A stretch of 7,764 nt of DNA from Gammaproteobacteria bacterium (lineage in GTDB: Bacteria > Pseudomonadota > Gammaproteobacteria > SZUA-229). Below the pieces are notes generated by a model. The model was not told the DNA's origin. It saw nothing but the letters and a program-made list of their open reading frames with translations, and did not search any database. The stretch spans positions 1 to 7,764 of the forward strand of contig JAQICG010000133.1 in NCBI GenBank assembly GCA_027858635.1, in the 5' to 3' direction. Position numbers and translations under genes: made by a program. Of the stretch, positions 1-5,915 are shown piece after piece; position 1 is the stretch's first letter; each line of letters opens with the position of its first letter.

Positions 1-416
1 ACGACGCCGCCGTGCAGACCTTCGTAGAACATCAGGTCGGAGTTGGCTGGAATGTCTTCCCAGGGCGTGAACTGGCCGGGTTGCAGGCCTGCATAAGCCT
101 CGGCTTCTTCGTCGCTGTGCAGGTAGAGGCGTCTCTGGCCGGTGCCTGATTTACCGTAGTTTTTGAACAGCTCTTCCAGTTTGTCGAAGACATTAGCTTC
201 CGGACCAAAATGGCTGAAGTTTTTGTTGCCTTCAGCTTCAGCCTTGGCCATAACCTCGTTCATCGCCGCTCGGTCGTAACGGTGAAAGCTGTCACCTTCG
301 ATGTCGACCGGGGTAATGGTTTCACGGGTGAATATCTGTTCAAAGGCGTGTTTTACGGTAGATGTACCGGCACCTGATGAGCCGGTAACGGCAACAATAG
401 GATGTTTATGAGACAT
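1..416 (-). CDS. prk: Phosphoribulokinase, class I (5' part, runs off the left edge)
   Basis: It phosphorylates ribulose 5-phosphate with ATP to ribulose 1,5-bisphosphate, the CO2 acceptor of the Calvin cycle, in the cytoplasm. The visible 138 residues begin MSHKHPIVAVTGSSGAGTST, with a P-loop (GSSGAGTST) at about 12-20. Next comes VDIEGDSFHRYDR with Asp42, His45 and Arg49, which match catalytic and substrate residues of the Rhodobacter class I enzyme, then FSHFGPEAN (about 67-75) and FYEGLHGGV at the edge (Walker B-like Glu132). The family is usually about 290 residues, so roughly half is missing beyond position 1. The ATG at 414-416 has a good AGGAG (423-427 on the plus strand) 6 nt upstream. 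The pattern is that of the proteobacterial class I enzyme, not the plant/cyanobacterial class II. No RuBisCO gene is visible in the window. Family assignment is very secure. Confidence 0.96.
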   Translation of the reverse strand, partial: MSHKHPIVAVTGSSGAGTSTVKHAFEQIFTRETITPVDIEGDSFHRYDRAAMNEVMAKAEAEGNKNFSHFGPEANVFDKLEELFKNYGKSGTGQRRLYLHSDEEAEAYAGLQPGQFTPWEDIPANSDLMFYEGLHGGV

Positions 417-422
417 GGTGTG

Positions 423-427
423 CTCCT
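423..427 (-). promoter_or_regulatory. Ribosome binding site of prk
   Basis: AGGAG on the minus strand, 6 nt before the ATG at 416. It is one of the few clear Shine-Dalgarno sequences in the window and fixes the phosphoribulokinase start. No convincing -35/-10 pair was found in the rest of the 417-563 gap. Confidence 0.75.
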
Positions 428-563
428 GTTATATCTTTAAGAATCTATGAGTTGGCGGCCATTATTATTCTGTATCGCTGCTGGGATCGGCCTACAAAAG
501 GCGGTTATTGTAACTGTTTTTAGGGTTTTCAGCGATAGTACTCATGATTGTGCGTTAATTTGT

Positions 564-596
564 ACCTGAATCCGTGGCTTAACCACGGATTCAGGT
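564..596. repeat. Perfect 14-bp inverted repeat after trmB (possible terminator or dispersed palindrome)
   Basis: ACCTGAATCCGTGG at 564-577 and its exact complement CCACGGATTCAGGT at 583-596 flank a 5-nt loop (CTTAA). It lies 15 nt beyond the trmB stop and could end that transcript as a strong hairpin, but neither strand has a U-tract after the stem, so it is not a textbook intrinsic terminator. The right arm occurs again, identical over 14 bases, at 3688-3701. That suggests a dispersed intergenic palindrome (REP-like) rather than a gene-specific terminator. Confidence 0.7.
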
Positions 597-611
597 TGTA
601 CAGTTTGCCTG

Positions 612-1310
612 TTAATCCTTCCTCTCGTAGACCATATCCCAGACACCGTGACCCAGTTTCAGGCCGCGCCGTTCAAATTTGGTCTGCGGGCGCAGGCCTT
701 CAGCAGCAACAAAATGAGCCTCGCCCGCTATATTGAAGAAGTGCGGGTTCTTATCCATCACTTCCAGCATCTGTTCGGCGTAATTTTCCCAGTCGGTAGC
801 CATGTGAAACTGGCCATCAATGCGCAGATGTCTGCGTATCACTTCGACAAAATCATCTTTCAGAATGCGCCGTTTATGATGGCGCTTTTTGTGCCAGGGG
901 TCGGGGAAAAACAGCTGCACCCGATCCAGCGAGTTTTCAGGAATCTGTTTGTCGAGCACTTCGACCGCATCGTGGTGGATCACGCGCAGATTGCTGATGC
1001 CGGCCTGATCAATGCCGTGCAGCAGATGGCCTACACCCGGAGTGTGAACTTCGATGCCCAGAAAATTGCGTTCGGGATGGTTAATAGCCTGCTCCAGCAG
1101 CGACTCGCCGTTGCCGAAACCGATCTCCAGTGTGACCGGTGCGGCGCGCTGAAAAAAGGTGGCGAAATCCAGCAGGGCTTCGCTGAAGTCGATGGCATAT
1201 TTCTGCCAGTGACTGTCGAGTGCCTGCTGCTGGGCGGGCGTTAATCTACCCTGGCGCAGCACAAAACTGCGCACCGGGCGATGCAGATGCTCATTTTTCT
1301 CTTCGTTCAC
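612..1310 (-). CDS. trmB: tRNA (guanine-N7-)-methyltransferase TrmB
   Basis: It methylates G46 in the variable loop of many tRNAs to m7G, using S-adenosylmethionine, in the cytoplasm. The protein has 232 residues, a normal family length. Visible motifs are the SAM-binding EIGFGNGE (62-69), GIEVHTPGVG (85-94), FFPDPWHKKRHHKRR (134-148, with the catalytic/tRNA-binding PDPW and basic run), ATDWENYA (171-178) and the C-terminal TKFERRGLKLGHG (210-222). The start is GTG at 1308-1310: an in-frame TGA lies 24 bases upstream (1332-1334), no ATG or other usable start lies between, and the next Met is residue 170. No strong Shine-Dalgarno precedes it. The GTG sits 5 nt after the ancestral thiG stop (1316-1318), so translation was probably coupled to thiG. 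Confidence 0.96.
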   Translation of the reverse strand: MNEEKNEHLHRPVRSFVLRQGRLTPAQQQALDSHWQKYAIDFSEALLDFATFFQRAAPVTLEIGFGNGESLLEQAINHPERNFLGIEVHTPGVGHLLHGIDQAGISNLRVIHHDAVEVLDKQIPENSLDRVQLFFPDPWHKKRHHKRRILKDDFVEVIRRHLRIDGQFHMATDWENYAEQMLEVMDKNPHFFNIAGEAHFVAAEGLRPQTKFERRGLKLGHGVWDMVYERKD

Positions 1311-1315
1311 GGTGC

Positions 1316-1405
1316 TTAAAAAAACAGGCCTTCAATGGGCGAGGAGGCCGAGGCGAAGCGTTTTCTCGGCATGCGTCCGGCTAAAAATGCTTCGCGACCG
1401 GCTTA
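1316..1405 (-). pseudogene. thiG: Untranslated C-terminal tail of thiG behind the premature stop
   Basis: After the TAA at 1403-1405 the same frame continues for 28 sense codons, AGREAFLAGRMPRKRFASAS followed by SPIEGLFF, and ends at TAA 1316-1318. This is the usual ThiG C-terminus (AGR..FLAGR.P....ASASSP). Replacing the stop by Glu, the residue normally found here, would restore a 268-residue ThiG. The change needed is one base (GAA or GAG to TAA/TAG class; GAA to TAA is a single G-to-T change). Preservation of the frame and sequence indicates a very recent mutation or a base-call error. The frame and residues are read directly; the cause is inference. Confidence 0.85.
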
Positions 1406-2122
1406 GATGGCTTTTCTCATGGCGGAGGCCATCAGCACCGGATTCTGCGCTGCGGCGATGGCGGTGTTCATCAGAATGCCGTCACAGCCCAGCTCCATGG
1501 CGATGGCGGCATCGGAAGCGGTGCCCACGCCGGCATCGACGATGATCGGCACGCTGGCATTTTCGACGATGGTGAGAATGTTATAGGGGTTGCGAATACC
1601 CAGGCCGGAACCGATGGGGGCGGCCAGTGGCATCACCGCGGCGCAGCCGATATCCTCCAGGCGTTTGGCGATTAAGGGGTCATCGCTGGTGTAGACCATG
1701 ACATCGAAACCATCCTTGACCAGTATTTCAGCCGCTTCCAGCGTGGCGGTAATGTCGGGAAACAGGGTTTTTTCATCGCCCAGCACCTCCAGTTTGACCA
1801 GGTTGTGACCGTCGAGCAGCTCCCGCGCCAGACGGCAGGTGCGCACTGCATCGGCCACGGTATAACAGCCGGCGGTGTTGGGCAGCAGGGTGTACTTGTC
1901 GGGCGGCAGAATGTCCAGCAGATTGGGTTCATCCGGGTTCTGGCCGATGTTGGTGCGGCGCACAGCAATGGTGATGATCTCCGCGCCGCTGTCTTCAATG
2001 GCCTGCCGCGTCTGGTCGTTGTCTTTGTATTTGCCGGTACCGACCAGAAGCCGCGACTGGTAAGTCTTGCCGGCGACGATCAGGGGAGTGTCGTTAGATA
2101 TAGAGGCTGTTTCTGTGGTCAT
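1403..2122 (-). CDS. thiG: Thiazole synthase ThiG, C-terminally shortened by an in-frame TAA
   Basis: ThiG condenses 1-deoxy-D-xylulose 5-phosphate, dehydroglycine and sulfur from ThiS thiocarboxylate to form the thiazole phosphate of thiamine; it is a cytoplasmic TIM-barrel protein. The start ATG at 2120-2122 gives MTTETASISNDTPLIVAGK. Catalytic residues are present: Lys110 in LVKLEV (imine with the sugar phosphate), Glu112, and Asp196 in IIVDAGVGT, matching Bacillus subtilis Lys96, Glu98 and Asp182. Phosphate-binding segments PLAAPIGSGLG (165-175) and NTAIA (219-223) are intact. The frame stops after 239 residues at MRKAI, inside the last conserved helix; homologues continue (E. coli ThiG has LAVEAG there, then a tail with a SPLTG-like motif). 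The missing tail is still encoded in frame beyond the stop. thiS lies 72 nt upstream and trmB downstream. Identity is certain; activity of the short form is not. Confidence 0.93.
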   Translation of the reverse strand: MTTETASISNDTPLIVAGKTYQSRLLVGTGKYKDNDQTRQAIEDSGAEIITIAVRRTNIGQNPDEPNLLDILPPDKYTLLPNTAGCYTVADAVRTCRLARELLDGHNLVKLEVLGDEKTLFPDITATLEAAEILVKDGFDVMVYTSDDPLIAKRLEDIGCAAVMPLAAPIGSGLGIRNPYNILTIVENASVPIIVDAGVGTASDAAIAMELGCDGILMNTAIAAAQNPVLMASAMRKAI

Positions 2123-2194
2123 GATTGCTTGTCTGCTGGAAGTTATCAGTTTGAATTAAGGCGTTCTTTCGCGGCCGGTTGAGAGGAATGCGAT

Positions 2195-2395
2195 TTATCC
2201 GCCACCAATGGCCTGAACAATTTCCACCTGATCATCGGCTTTTAGTGTGTAACCGGCGTGTTCGCTACGCGGACTCATTTCCTGATTGACCTCGATAGCC
2301 AGGCGTTTATTCTCAAGTCCCAGCTGTAAAATCAGTTGCTGGAGATTGAGGCCGTTTTCGAATGTGCGCTGTTCGCCGTTTATTGTAATGTTCAT
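2195..2395 (-). CDS. thiS: Sulfur carrier protein ThiS
   Basis: ThiS is a small ubiquitin-fold protein. Its C-terminal glycine is adenylated by ThiF and converted to a thiocarboxylate, which donates sulfur to ThiG for thiazole formation. From ATG 2393-2395 the protein is 66 residues, starting MNITINGEQRTF, with the central LAIEVNQEMSPRSEHAGYTL and the diagnostic C-terminus VEIVQAIGGG, ending in the required Gly-Gly. An in-frame ATG at 2413 would add six residues (MYNSLL) that other ThiS proteins lack, and neither start has a clear Shine-Dalgarno, so the shorter form is preferred by family length. It is the first gene of the likely thiS-thiG-trmB operon; no thiF is visible in the window. No TPP riboswitch motif was recognised in its leader. 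Confidence 0.94.
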   Translation of the reverse strand: MNITINGEQRTFENGLNLQQLILQLGLENKRLAIEVNQEMSPRSEHAGYTLKADDQVEIVQAIGGG

Positions 2396-2457
2396 AAGCA
2401 ATGAATTGTACATGATTATGATGGAATGGAAGTAGGCTCAGGACTTCGGATTGTTTG

Positions 2458-2487
2458 TTGATGGCTTTTGCCCGGTTAAGATAGAAT
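2458..2487 (+). promoter_or_regulatory. Candidate sigma-70 promoter of the exported coiled-coil protein gene
   Basis: TTGATG (2458-2463) and TAGAAT (2482-2487) are separated by 18 nt in the divergent gap, about 95 nt before the proposed start. The site lies just upstream of, and facing away from, the candidate thiS promoter's transcription start, so the two transcripts would overlap here. Weak evidence, by eye only. Confidence 0.28.
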
Positions 2488-2503
2488 AAGCAGGTTATTG
2501 TGC

Positions 2504-2533
2504 TATATATTGATTTAACTAGGAAATTTTCAA
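2504..2533 (-). promoter_or_regulatory. Candidate sigma-70 promoter of the thiS-thiG-trmB operon
   Basis: On the minus strand TTGAAA (2528-2533) is followed after 18 nt by TATATA (2504-2509). The -35 matches 5 of 6 consensus positions and the -10 four. It would give a leader of roughly 100 nt before thiS. It lies in the divergent gap shared with the gene starting at 2582. Prediction by eye only. Confidence 0.4.
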
Positions 2534-2581
2534 CAGAGACCGTGACCGGTGTGGGTTTAGATGGGCAGGCTATTTGGCAAA

Positions 2582-3640
2582 ATGATAAAAATAAAAAAGC
2601 AAAGAATTTCAGCGGTGATCGTAACCGTATTTATGTGTTTGCCGGGCGCCATATGGGCGAGCAACAACCCCTTCGATAAGGGCGTGGATATCAACATCGG
2701 TAGTGACCGGGAGTGGGTGATCAAGGATAAAGCCATGACCCGTTCGGGTTCTGAGGCGGGTGATTTTTATCATTTTTCGTATGATCGCAAACAGATACGT
2801 TTGCGAATTGCTGATAGTGTTAACGATGATGAAACTTCTGCCCGACAATATCAGCAGTTTACCGTGGAAGATATACAGGTAGACGGGCAACGCCTTCCCC
2901 TTTTCCAGTGGTGCCTGGCTAATCAGCAGGGGCATTCGCGATCATTGCAGCAGGGAATGAAAGTTAAGCAGGACGTATGTGTTAATCAGGGCGAGCAGGG
3001 CACTTTTACCATGCGCCTGAATGCGGCAACGCTGGAGGCTTTGAATGATGGCAAAACATTAAGCTTCATGCTGAAGCCCTTTCGTTTGCCGGTTAATGTG
3101 AATATTGATATTTCTGATTTTTCCACGGCGTCGGCCCGGCTAGCCGCTGAATTACGACCGGTGCAAAAACCAAAGGCCATTGCTCCAGAAAAGAAAGTGG
3201 TTCCGGTTATGGAGAAAGTAGCTGCGGCGAAAAAATGCAGTGCTCGCGCCCCAAAAGGCTTTAATAAGATCAAATCTGTTGAATATGTCTGCGCGGATGC
3301 CGCCGCCAAAACAAAAGCCGAAGCGGATATTAATGCCCAGGTGGAAAAAGTGCGCGCGATCGAAGCAAAACAGGCCGCAGAGAAAGAGCTTAAACGTAAG
3401 CAGGCTGAAGCGGAGCAAGCCGAAAAACAGCAGGCCGAGCAAGCAAGGCTGGCGGCTGAGCAGGCCGCGCTGGCTGAAATAGAAGCTTCAAAATCTCAGG
3501 TGAGTGCTGAGATCACCGATAAGATGCTGGCGCTGTGCATGAAACAATGGCAGAAAGGTCAGCATCGCTGTTATTGCGAGAAATTTCTGGAGCACGCGCC
3601 GGAGGGCATCGAATCTGACGCCTCCTGCGGGGCCGAATAA
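2582..3640 (+). CDS. Unrecognised exported protein with coiled coil and paired cysteines
   Basis: I do not recognise the family. From ATG 2582 it has 352 residues; an in-frame ATG at 2561 would add MGRLFGK. The 2582 start gives a classic signal peptide (MIKIKKQR, hydrophobic core, then AIWA before SNNPF), so export to the periplasm by Sec is likely. Counting from 2561: a probably beta-rich domain at about 45-190 with Cys118 and Cys140; a Pro/Lys linker at 199-225; a short Cys226-Cys244 segment; an Ala/Glu/Lys/Gln-rich helix at about 245-312 (TolA-like in composition); and a C-terminal knot Cys326-x10-Cys337-x-Cys339-x16-Cys356. An even count of mature cysteines (eight) fits disulfides. It lies between thiSG and thiO but nothing in it suggests a thiamine role. 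No good Shine-Dalgarno is visible at either start. A cell-envelope role is only a guess. Confidence 0.85.
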   Translation: MIKIKKQRISAVIVTVFMCLPGAIWASNNPFDKGVDINIGSDREWVIKDKAMTRSGSEAGDFYHFSYDRKQIRLRIADSVNDDETSARQYQQFTVEDIQVDGQRLPLFQWCLANQQGHSRSLQQGMKVKQDVCVNQGEQGTFTMRLNAATLEALNDGKTLSFMLKPFRLPVNVNIDISDFSTASARLAAELRPVQKPKAIAPEKKVVPVMEKVAAAKKCSARAPKGFNKIKSVEYVCADAAAKTKAEADINAQVEKVRAIEAKQAAEKELKRKQAEAEQAEKQQAEQARLAAEQAALAEIEASKSQVSAEITDKMLALCMKQWQKGQHRCYCEKFLEHAPEGIESDASCGAE

Positions 3641-3675
3641 TCGTCAAAATTTAGGAGAGCGTTTTTTGAAAAATT

Positions 3676-3815
3676 AAAGGCTTTGGTCCACGGATTCAGG
3701 TCTTATATAAAACAGAGAAGACAATATTAAGAATTTGCTTTTTTCGCGCCCTTCGCGTTTTTCGCGGACAAAGCCTTTGTTTTTATCTGCGTTTATCTTC
3801 TGTGGACTAAGTTGT
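3676..3815. repeat. Intergenic repeat-rich element between the exported-protein gene and thiO
   Basis: This stretch holds no gene. AAAGGCTTTGGTCC (3676-3689) is matched in inverted orientation by GGACAAAGCCTTT (3766-3778), differing by one inserted base. GTCCAC (3686-3691) is matched by GTGGAC (3802-3807). Between them lie three 9-nt units with TTCGCG at 3743, 3752 and 3761, followed by a run resembling ATCTGCGTTTATCT (3785-3798). Both the 9-nt TTCGCG-type and the TCTGCGTTTATCT-type runs resemble intergenic repeats dispersed through many proteobacterial genomes; that resemblance is from memory. Function unknown. Confidence 0.55.
3688..3701 (+). repeat. Second copy of the 14-bp palindrome arm CCACGGATTCAGGT
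   Basis: It is identical over 14 bases to the right arm (583-596) of the inverted repeat behind trmB. Here the left arm is absent, so this is a half-site. A chance 14-base match to one given arm in a window this size is very unlikely, which supports a dispersed repeat family. Confidence 0.7.
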
Positions 3816-3857
3816 CCTGATTTTTTATGCGCCATGCCATCATAATTGTTCACAACT

Positions 3858-3883
3858 CATTGCGGAGGCTTAATCCCGCAATG
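3858..3883 (+). promoter_or_regulatory. Hairpin just upstream of thiO
   Basis: CATTGCGG (3858-3865) and CCGCAATG (3876-3883) form an 8-bp stem with a 10-nt loop, ending 29 nt before the thiO ATG. A short T-run (3893-3897) follows nine bases after the stem. It could be a weak attenuator or terminator of upstream transcription, or a leader structure of thiO. It lacks the signature bases of a TPP riboswitch. The stem is read directly; function is unknown. Confidence 0.35.
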
Positions 3884-3912
3884 GGCGATCAACTTTTTGC
3901 GTAAATTTTCTT

Positions 3913-5001
3913 ATGGCTGAATGTATTGTAATTGGTGGTGGTGTTATCGGCATGATGACCGCCCGGGCGCTGCACCTTTCCGGGATGGATGTGCTCCTGC
4001 TGGAGCGCGGTCCCCTGGGCGGGGAATCCTCCTGGGCAGGGGGCGGCATCATTTCACCACTGTACCCCTGGCGTTATCCCGATTCGGTGAATGTGCTGGC
4101 ACAGCACAGCAAAACCCTGTACCCGGATCTGGTCGCGCAGTTGCGTGACGAGAGTCAGGTCGACTGTGAATTGCTGCACAGTGGCTTGCTGATTGTTGAT
4201 CAGGAGGAACGCGAGTCGGCCATGGAATGGTCAAGGCGGTGGTCGGAAAATATGCAGCATATTACCGGGCGCAAAGATTTATTATTCATCGAGCCGGCGG
4301 TGGCCAGTGAGATCGATCAGGCACTGTGGATGGCGAAGGTAATGCAGGTTCGAAATCCCAGCATCATGAAAGCCTTGCGCGGCAGCTTTGATCGTTTGGG
4401 CATTGCTTACCGCGAACACGCGCTGGTGCGCGATATTATAGTGCAATCAGGTCGGGTAACAGGTGTGCAGGTGGGCGATGAAAGACTGGAGGCAGACCGG
4501 GTTATCGTGGCCGGCGGCGCCTGGAGCGCGGGTTTGATTGAGGCGGTGCAGCACATTGATGTCGAGCCGGTGAAAGGACAGATGATCATGTTCAAGGGCG
4601 AGCCGGATCTGGTCAGGCGCATCGTTCTGGCTGAGGGGCACTATATTATCCCGCGTCGGGATGGTCGGGTGCTGGCGGGCAGTACGCTGGAGAAAACCGG
4701 TTTTGACAAAACCACCTCAGAGCGTGCGCTGGAAACTTTGACCGCCACCGCAACTGCGCTGGTGCCGGTGTTGGCCACACTGCCGGTGGAGCGGCAATGG
4801 GCGGGACTGCGTCCGGGCACGGCCAACGGTGTACCTTATGTATGCGCGGTTGATGATGTGGAAGGCCTGTATCTGCACGCCGGTCATTATCGTAACGGTA
4901 TTGTGCTGGGGCCGGCATCGGTGCAGTTGATGACCGAACTGGTGCTGGGTAAGAAGCCCCATTGCGACCCGTCGCCCTATAAGGTGGGTGCTTTACACTA
5001 G
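3913..5001 (+). CDS. thiO: Glycine oxidase ThiO (FAD-dependent)
   Basis: ThiO oxidises glycine with O2 to dehydroglycine (iminoglycine) and H2O2; the imine is used by ThiG for thiazole synthesis. It replaces the radical-SAM enzyme ThiH of E. coli, so the pathway here is oxygen-dependent. The 362-residue protein belongs to the DAO family. It has the FAD-binding IVIGGGVIGM at the N-terminus (GxGxxG 8-13), Glu31 for the ribose, GGESSWAGGGIISPL (36-50), VIVAGGAWS (about 195-203), and near the C-terminus LRPGTANGVPYV and HAGHYRNGIVLGP. Tyr244, Arg300 and Arg327 match the substrate-binding Tyr246, Arg302 and Arg329 of B. subtilis glycine oxidase. The ATG at 3913 is placed directly before the dinucleotide fold; no strong Shine-Dalgarno is visible. 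It is separate from thiSG and transcribed away from them. Another DAO-type amine oxidase is possible but thiSG nearby favours ThiO. Confidence 0.93.
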   Translation: MAECIVIGGGVIGMMTARALHLSGMDVLLLERGPLGGESSWAGGGIISPLYPWRYPDSVNVLAQHSKTLYPDLVAQLRDESQVDCELLHSGLLIVDQEERESAMEWSRRWSENMQHITGRKDLLFIEPAVASEIDQALWMAKVMQVRNPSIMKALRGSFDRLGIAYREHALVRDIIVQSGRVTGVQVGDERLEADRVIVAGGAWSAGLIEAVQHIDVEPVKGQMIMFKGEPDLVRRIVLAEGHYIIPRRDGRVLAGSTLEKTGFDKTTSERALETLTATATALVPVLATLPVERQWAGLRPGTANGVPYVCAVDDVEGLYLHAGHYRNGIVLGPASVQLMTELVLGKKPHCDPSPYKVGALH

Positions 5002-5017
5002 GAGTCTGACCGAGAAT

Positions 5018-5075
5018 AGACTGTCTTACTGCGGAAGAGCGGCTCTCGCTTTAATCCCCCTAAACCCGACAGTCT
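5018..5075 (+). terminator. Possible structured 3' end of the thiO transcript
   Basis: AGACTGTC (5018-5025) and GACAGTCT (5068-5075) form an 8-bp outer stem. Inside it, 5031-5049 can form GCG-AGAG/CTCT-CGC with a 2-nt bulge, followed by TTTAAT. No proper U-tract follows, so this is a weak terminator candidate. It lies between thiO and the tRNA promoter, where a terminator would be expected. Confidence 0.25.
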
Positions 5076-5096
5076 CCCGGGGCATTTTGATATACT
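5066..5096 (+). promoter_or_regulatory. Candidate promoter of tRNA-Thr
   Basis: TATACT (5091-5096) is a good -10 box, ending 23 nt before the mature tRNA 5' end. CCGACA (5066-5071) is a partial -35 at a rather long spacing of 19 nt. A promoter here makes sense because the tRNA stands alone between thiO and the convergent ppa. Confidence 0.4.
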
Positions 5097-5119
5097 GTTT
5101 TTTTGAAATTTCCAAATCA

Positions 5120-5195
5120 GCCGGAATAGCTCAGTTGGTAGAGCGCATCACTCGTAATGATGAGGTCCGCGGTTCGATTCCGCGTTCCGGCACCA
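5120..5195 (+). tRNA. tRNA-Thr, anticodon CGU
   Basis: A full 76-nt cloverleaf can be drawn. The acceptor stem is GCCGGAA with TTCCGGC; the D arm is GCTC-AGTTGGTA-GAGC; the anticodon stem CATCA/TGATG encloses loop CTCGTAA; the variable loop is AGGTC; the T arm is CGCGG-TTCGATT-CCGCG. The 3' ACCA is encoded. All stems are fully paired. The anticodon CGT (5153-5155) reads ACG threonine codons; the sequence resembles E. coli thrW. It is a single tRNA gene, with the ppa gene converging 36 nt downstream. tRNA genes are common integration sites, but no integrase or repeated 3' end is visible here. Confidence 0.97.
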
Positions 5196-5231
5196 TTTCA
5201 ATTAAAGATTTTTTCACTTCTGATCGGAAGA

Positions 5232-5780
5232 TTAGAAATGAGGTTTGACCGGGGCATCCTGGAAGCGCTGGATGCTTTCGACAATCTCTTTTTTGGCCGC
5301 ATCAACAGAGTTCCAGCCCTCGATCTTGACCCATTTGTTAATTTCCAGATCTTTGTAGTGTTCAAAGAAATGCGAGATCTGCTTCAGCAGCTGGGGAGGA
5401 ACGTCGTCCATGGACTTGATGTGAGTATAGGTTGACGAGAGATTGTCCAGTGGCACCGCCAGTATTTTTGCATCAGGACCCGATTCGTCGGTCATGTCGA
5501 GCACGCAAACCGGGCGGCAGCGGATGACCGAGCCGGTAATGAGCGGAACCGGTGTGACAACCAGAACATCAACCGGATCACCGTCTTCGGACAGGGTATG
5601 CGGAACATAGCCGTAATTGCAGGGGTAATGCATGGCCGTATCCATGAAGCGATCAACGAACATGGCGCCGGTCTCTTTATCTATTTCGTATTTAACCGGG
5701 TCACTGTGCGCGGGTATTTCAATGATGACGTTTATTTCGTCGGGGGTGTTCTGGCCGGGGTTGACGCGATCAAGATTCAT
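5232..5780 (-). CDS. ppa: Inorganic pyrophosphatase, soluble family I
   Basis: It hydrolyses pyrophosphate to two phosphates in the cytoplasm, pulling biosynthetic reactions forward; it needs Mg2+. The 182-residue length is close to the bacterial hexameric family (about 175). The signature EDGDPVDVLV holds the metal ligands Asp66, Asp68 and Asp71. Glu21, Lys30, Arg44 and Tyr56 (in NYGYVPHT) match E. coli Glu20, Lys29, Arg43 and Tyr55. YKDLEINKWVKIEGW near the C-terminus is the conserved phosphate-binding segment (E. coli Tyr141-Lys142 region). The ATG at 5778-5780 gives MNLDRVNPGQ; no strong Shine-Dalgarno is seen. The gene is single, convergent with tRNA-Thr and divergent from fimT. Complete, nothing odd. 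Confidence 0.97.
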   Translation of the reverse strand: MNLDRVNPGQNTPDEINVIIEIPAHSDPVKYEIDKETGAMFVDRFMDTAMHYPCNYGYVPHTLSEDGDPVDVLVVTPVPLITGSVIRCRPVCVLDMTDESGPDAKILAVPLDNLSSTYTHIKSMDDVPPQLLKQISHFFEHYKDLEINKWVKIEGWNSVDAAKKEIVESIQRFQDAPVKPHF

Positions 5781-5915
5781 GGCGGTCTCGGGAAGTTGTA
5801 AATGTACGGCAGCCAGTTTAACAGTAATGGCTTATATAGTAACCCCGCCCGGAGATCTGCATGGTATTGAATAAGCGAGCAGTTATCGATGCGTCGAGGC
5901 GAGAAAGTGGCTGTC

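Noticed and set aside
648..1244. Long open frame (198 codons) on the plus strand
   Set aside because: It lies entirely antisense to trmB, whose protein motifs are unmistakable; the translated sequence shows no domain.
2396..2560. TPP riboswitch upstream of thiS
   Set aside because: The conserved CTGAGA and ACCTGATCTGGATAATGCC-type elements are absent on either strand.
3743..3766. Short tandem TTCGCG units as a CRISPR or iteron array
   Set aside because: Only three units with 9-nt spacing, no spacers, and no cas or replication genes nearby.
5120..5195. tRNA-Thr as an integration site of a genomic island
   Set aside because: No integrase gene and no repeat of the tRNA 3' end in the window; neighbours are ordinary housekeeping genes.
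4988..5248. Open frame of 86 codons running through the tRNA
   Set aside because: It overlaps a perfectly folded tRNA-Thr and the end of ppa; it is chance coding.
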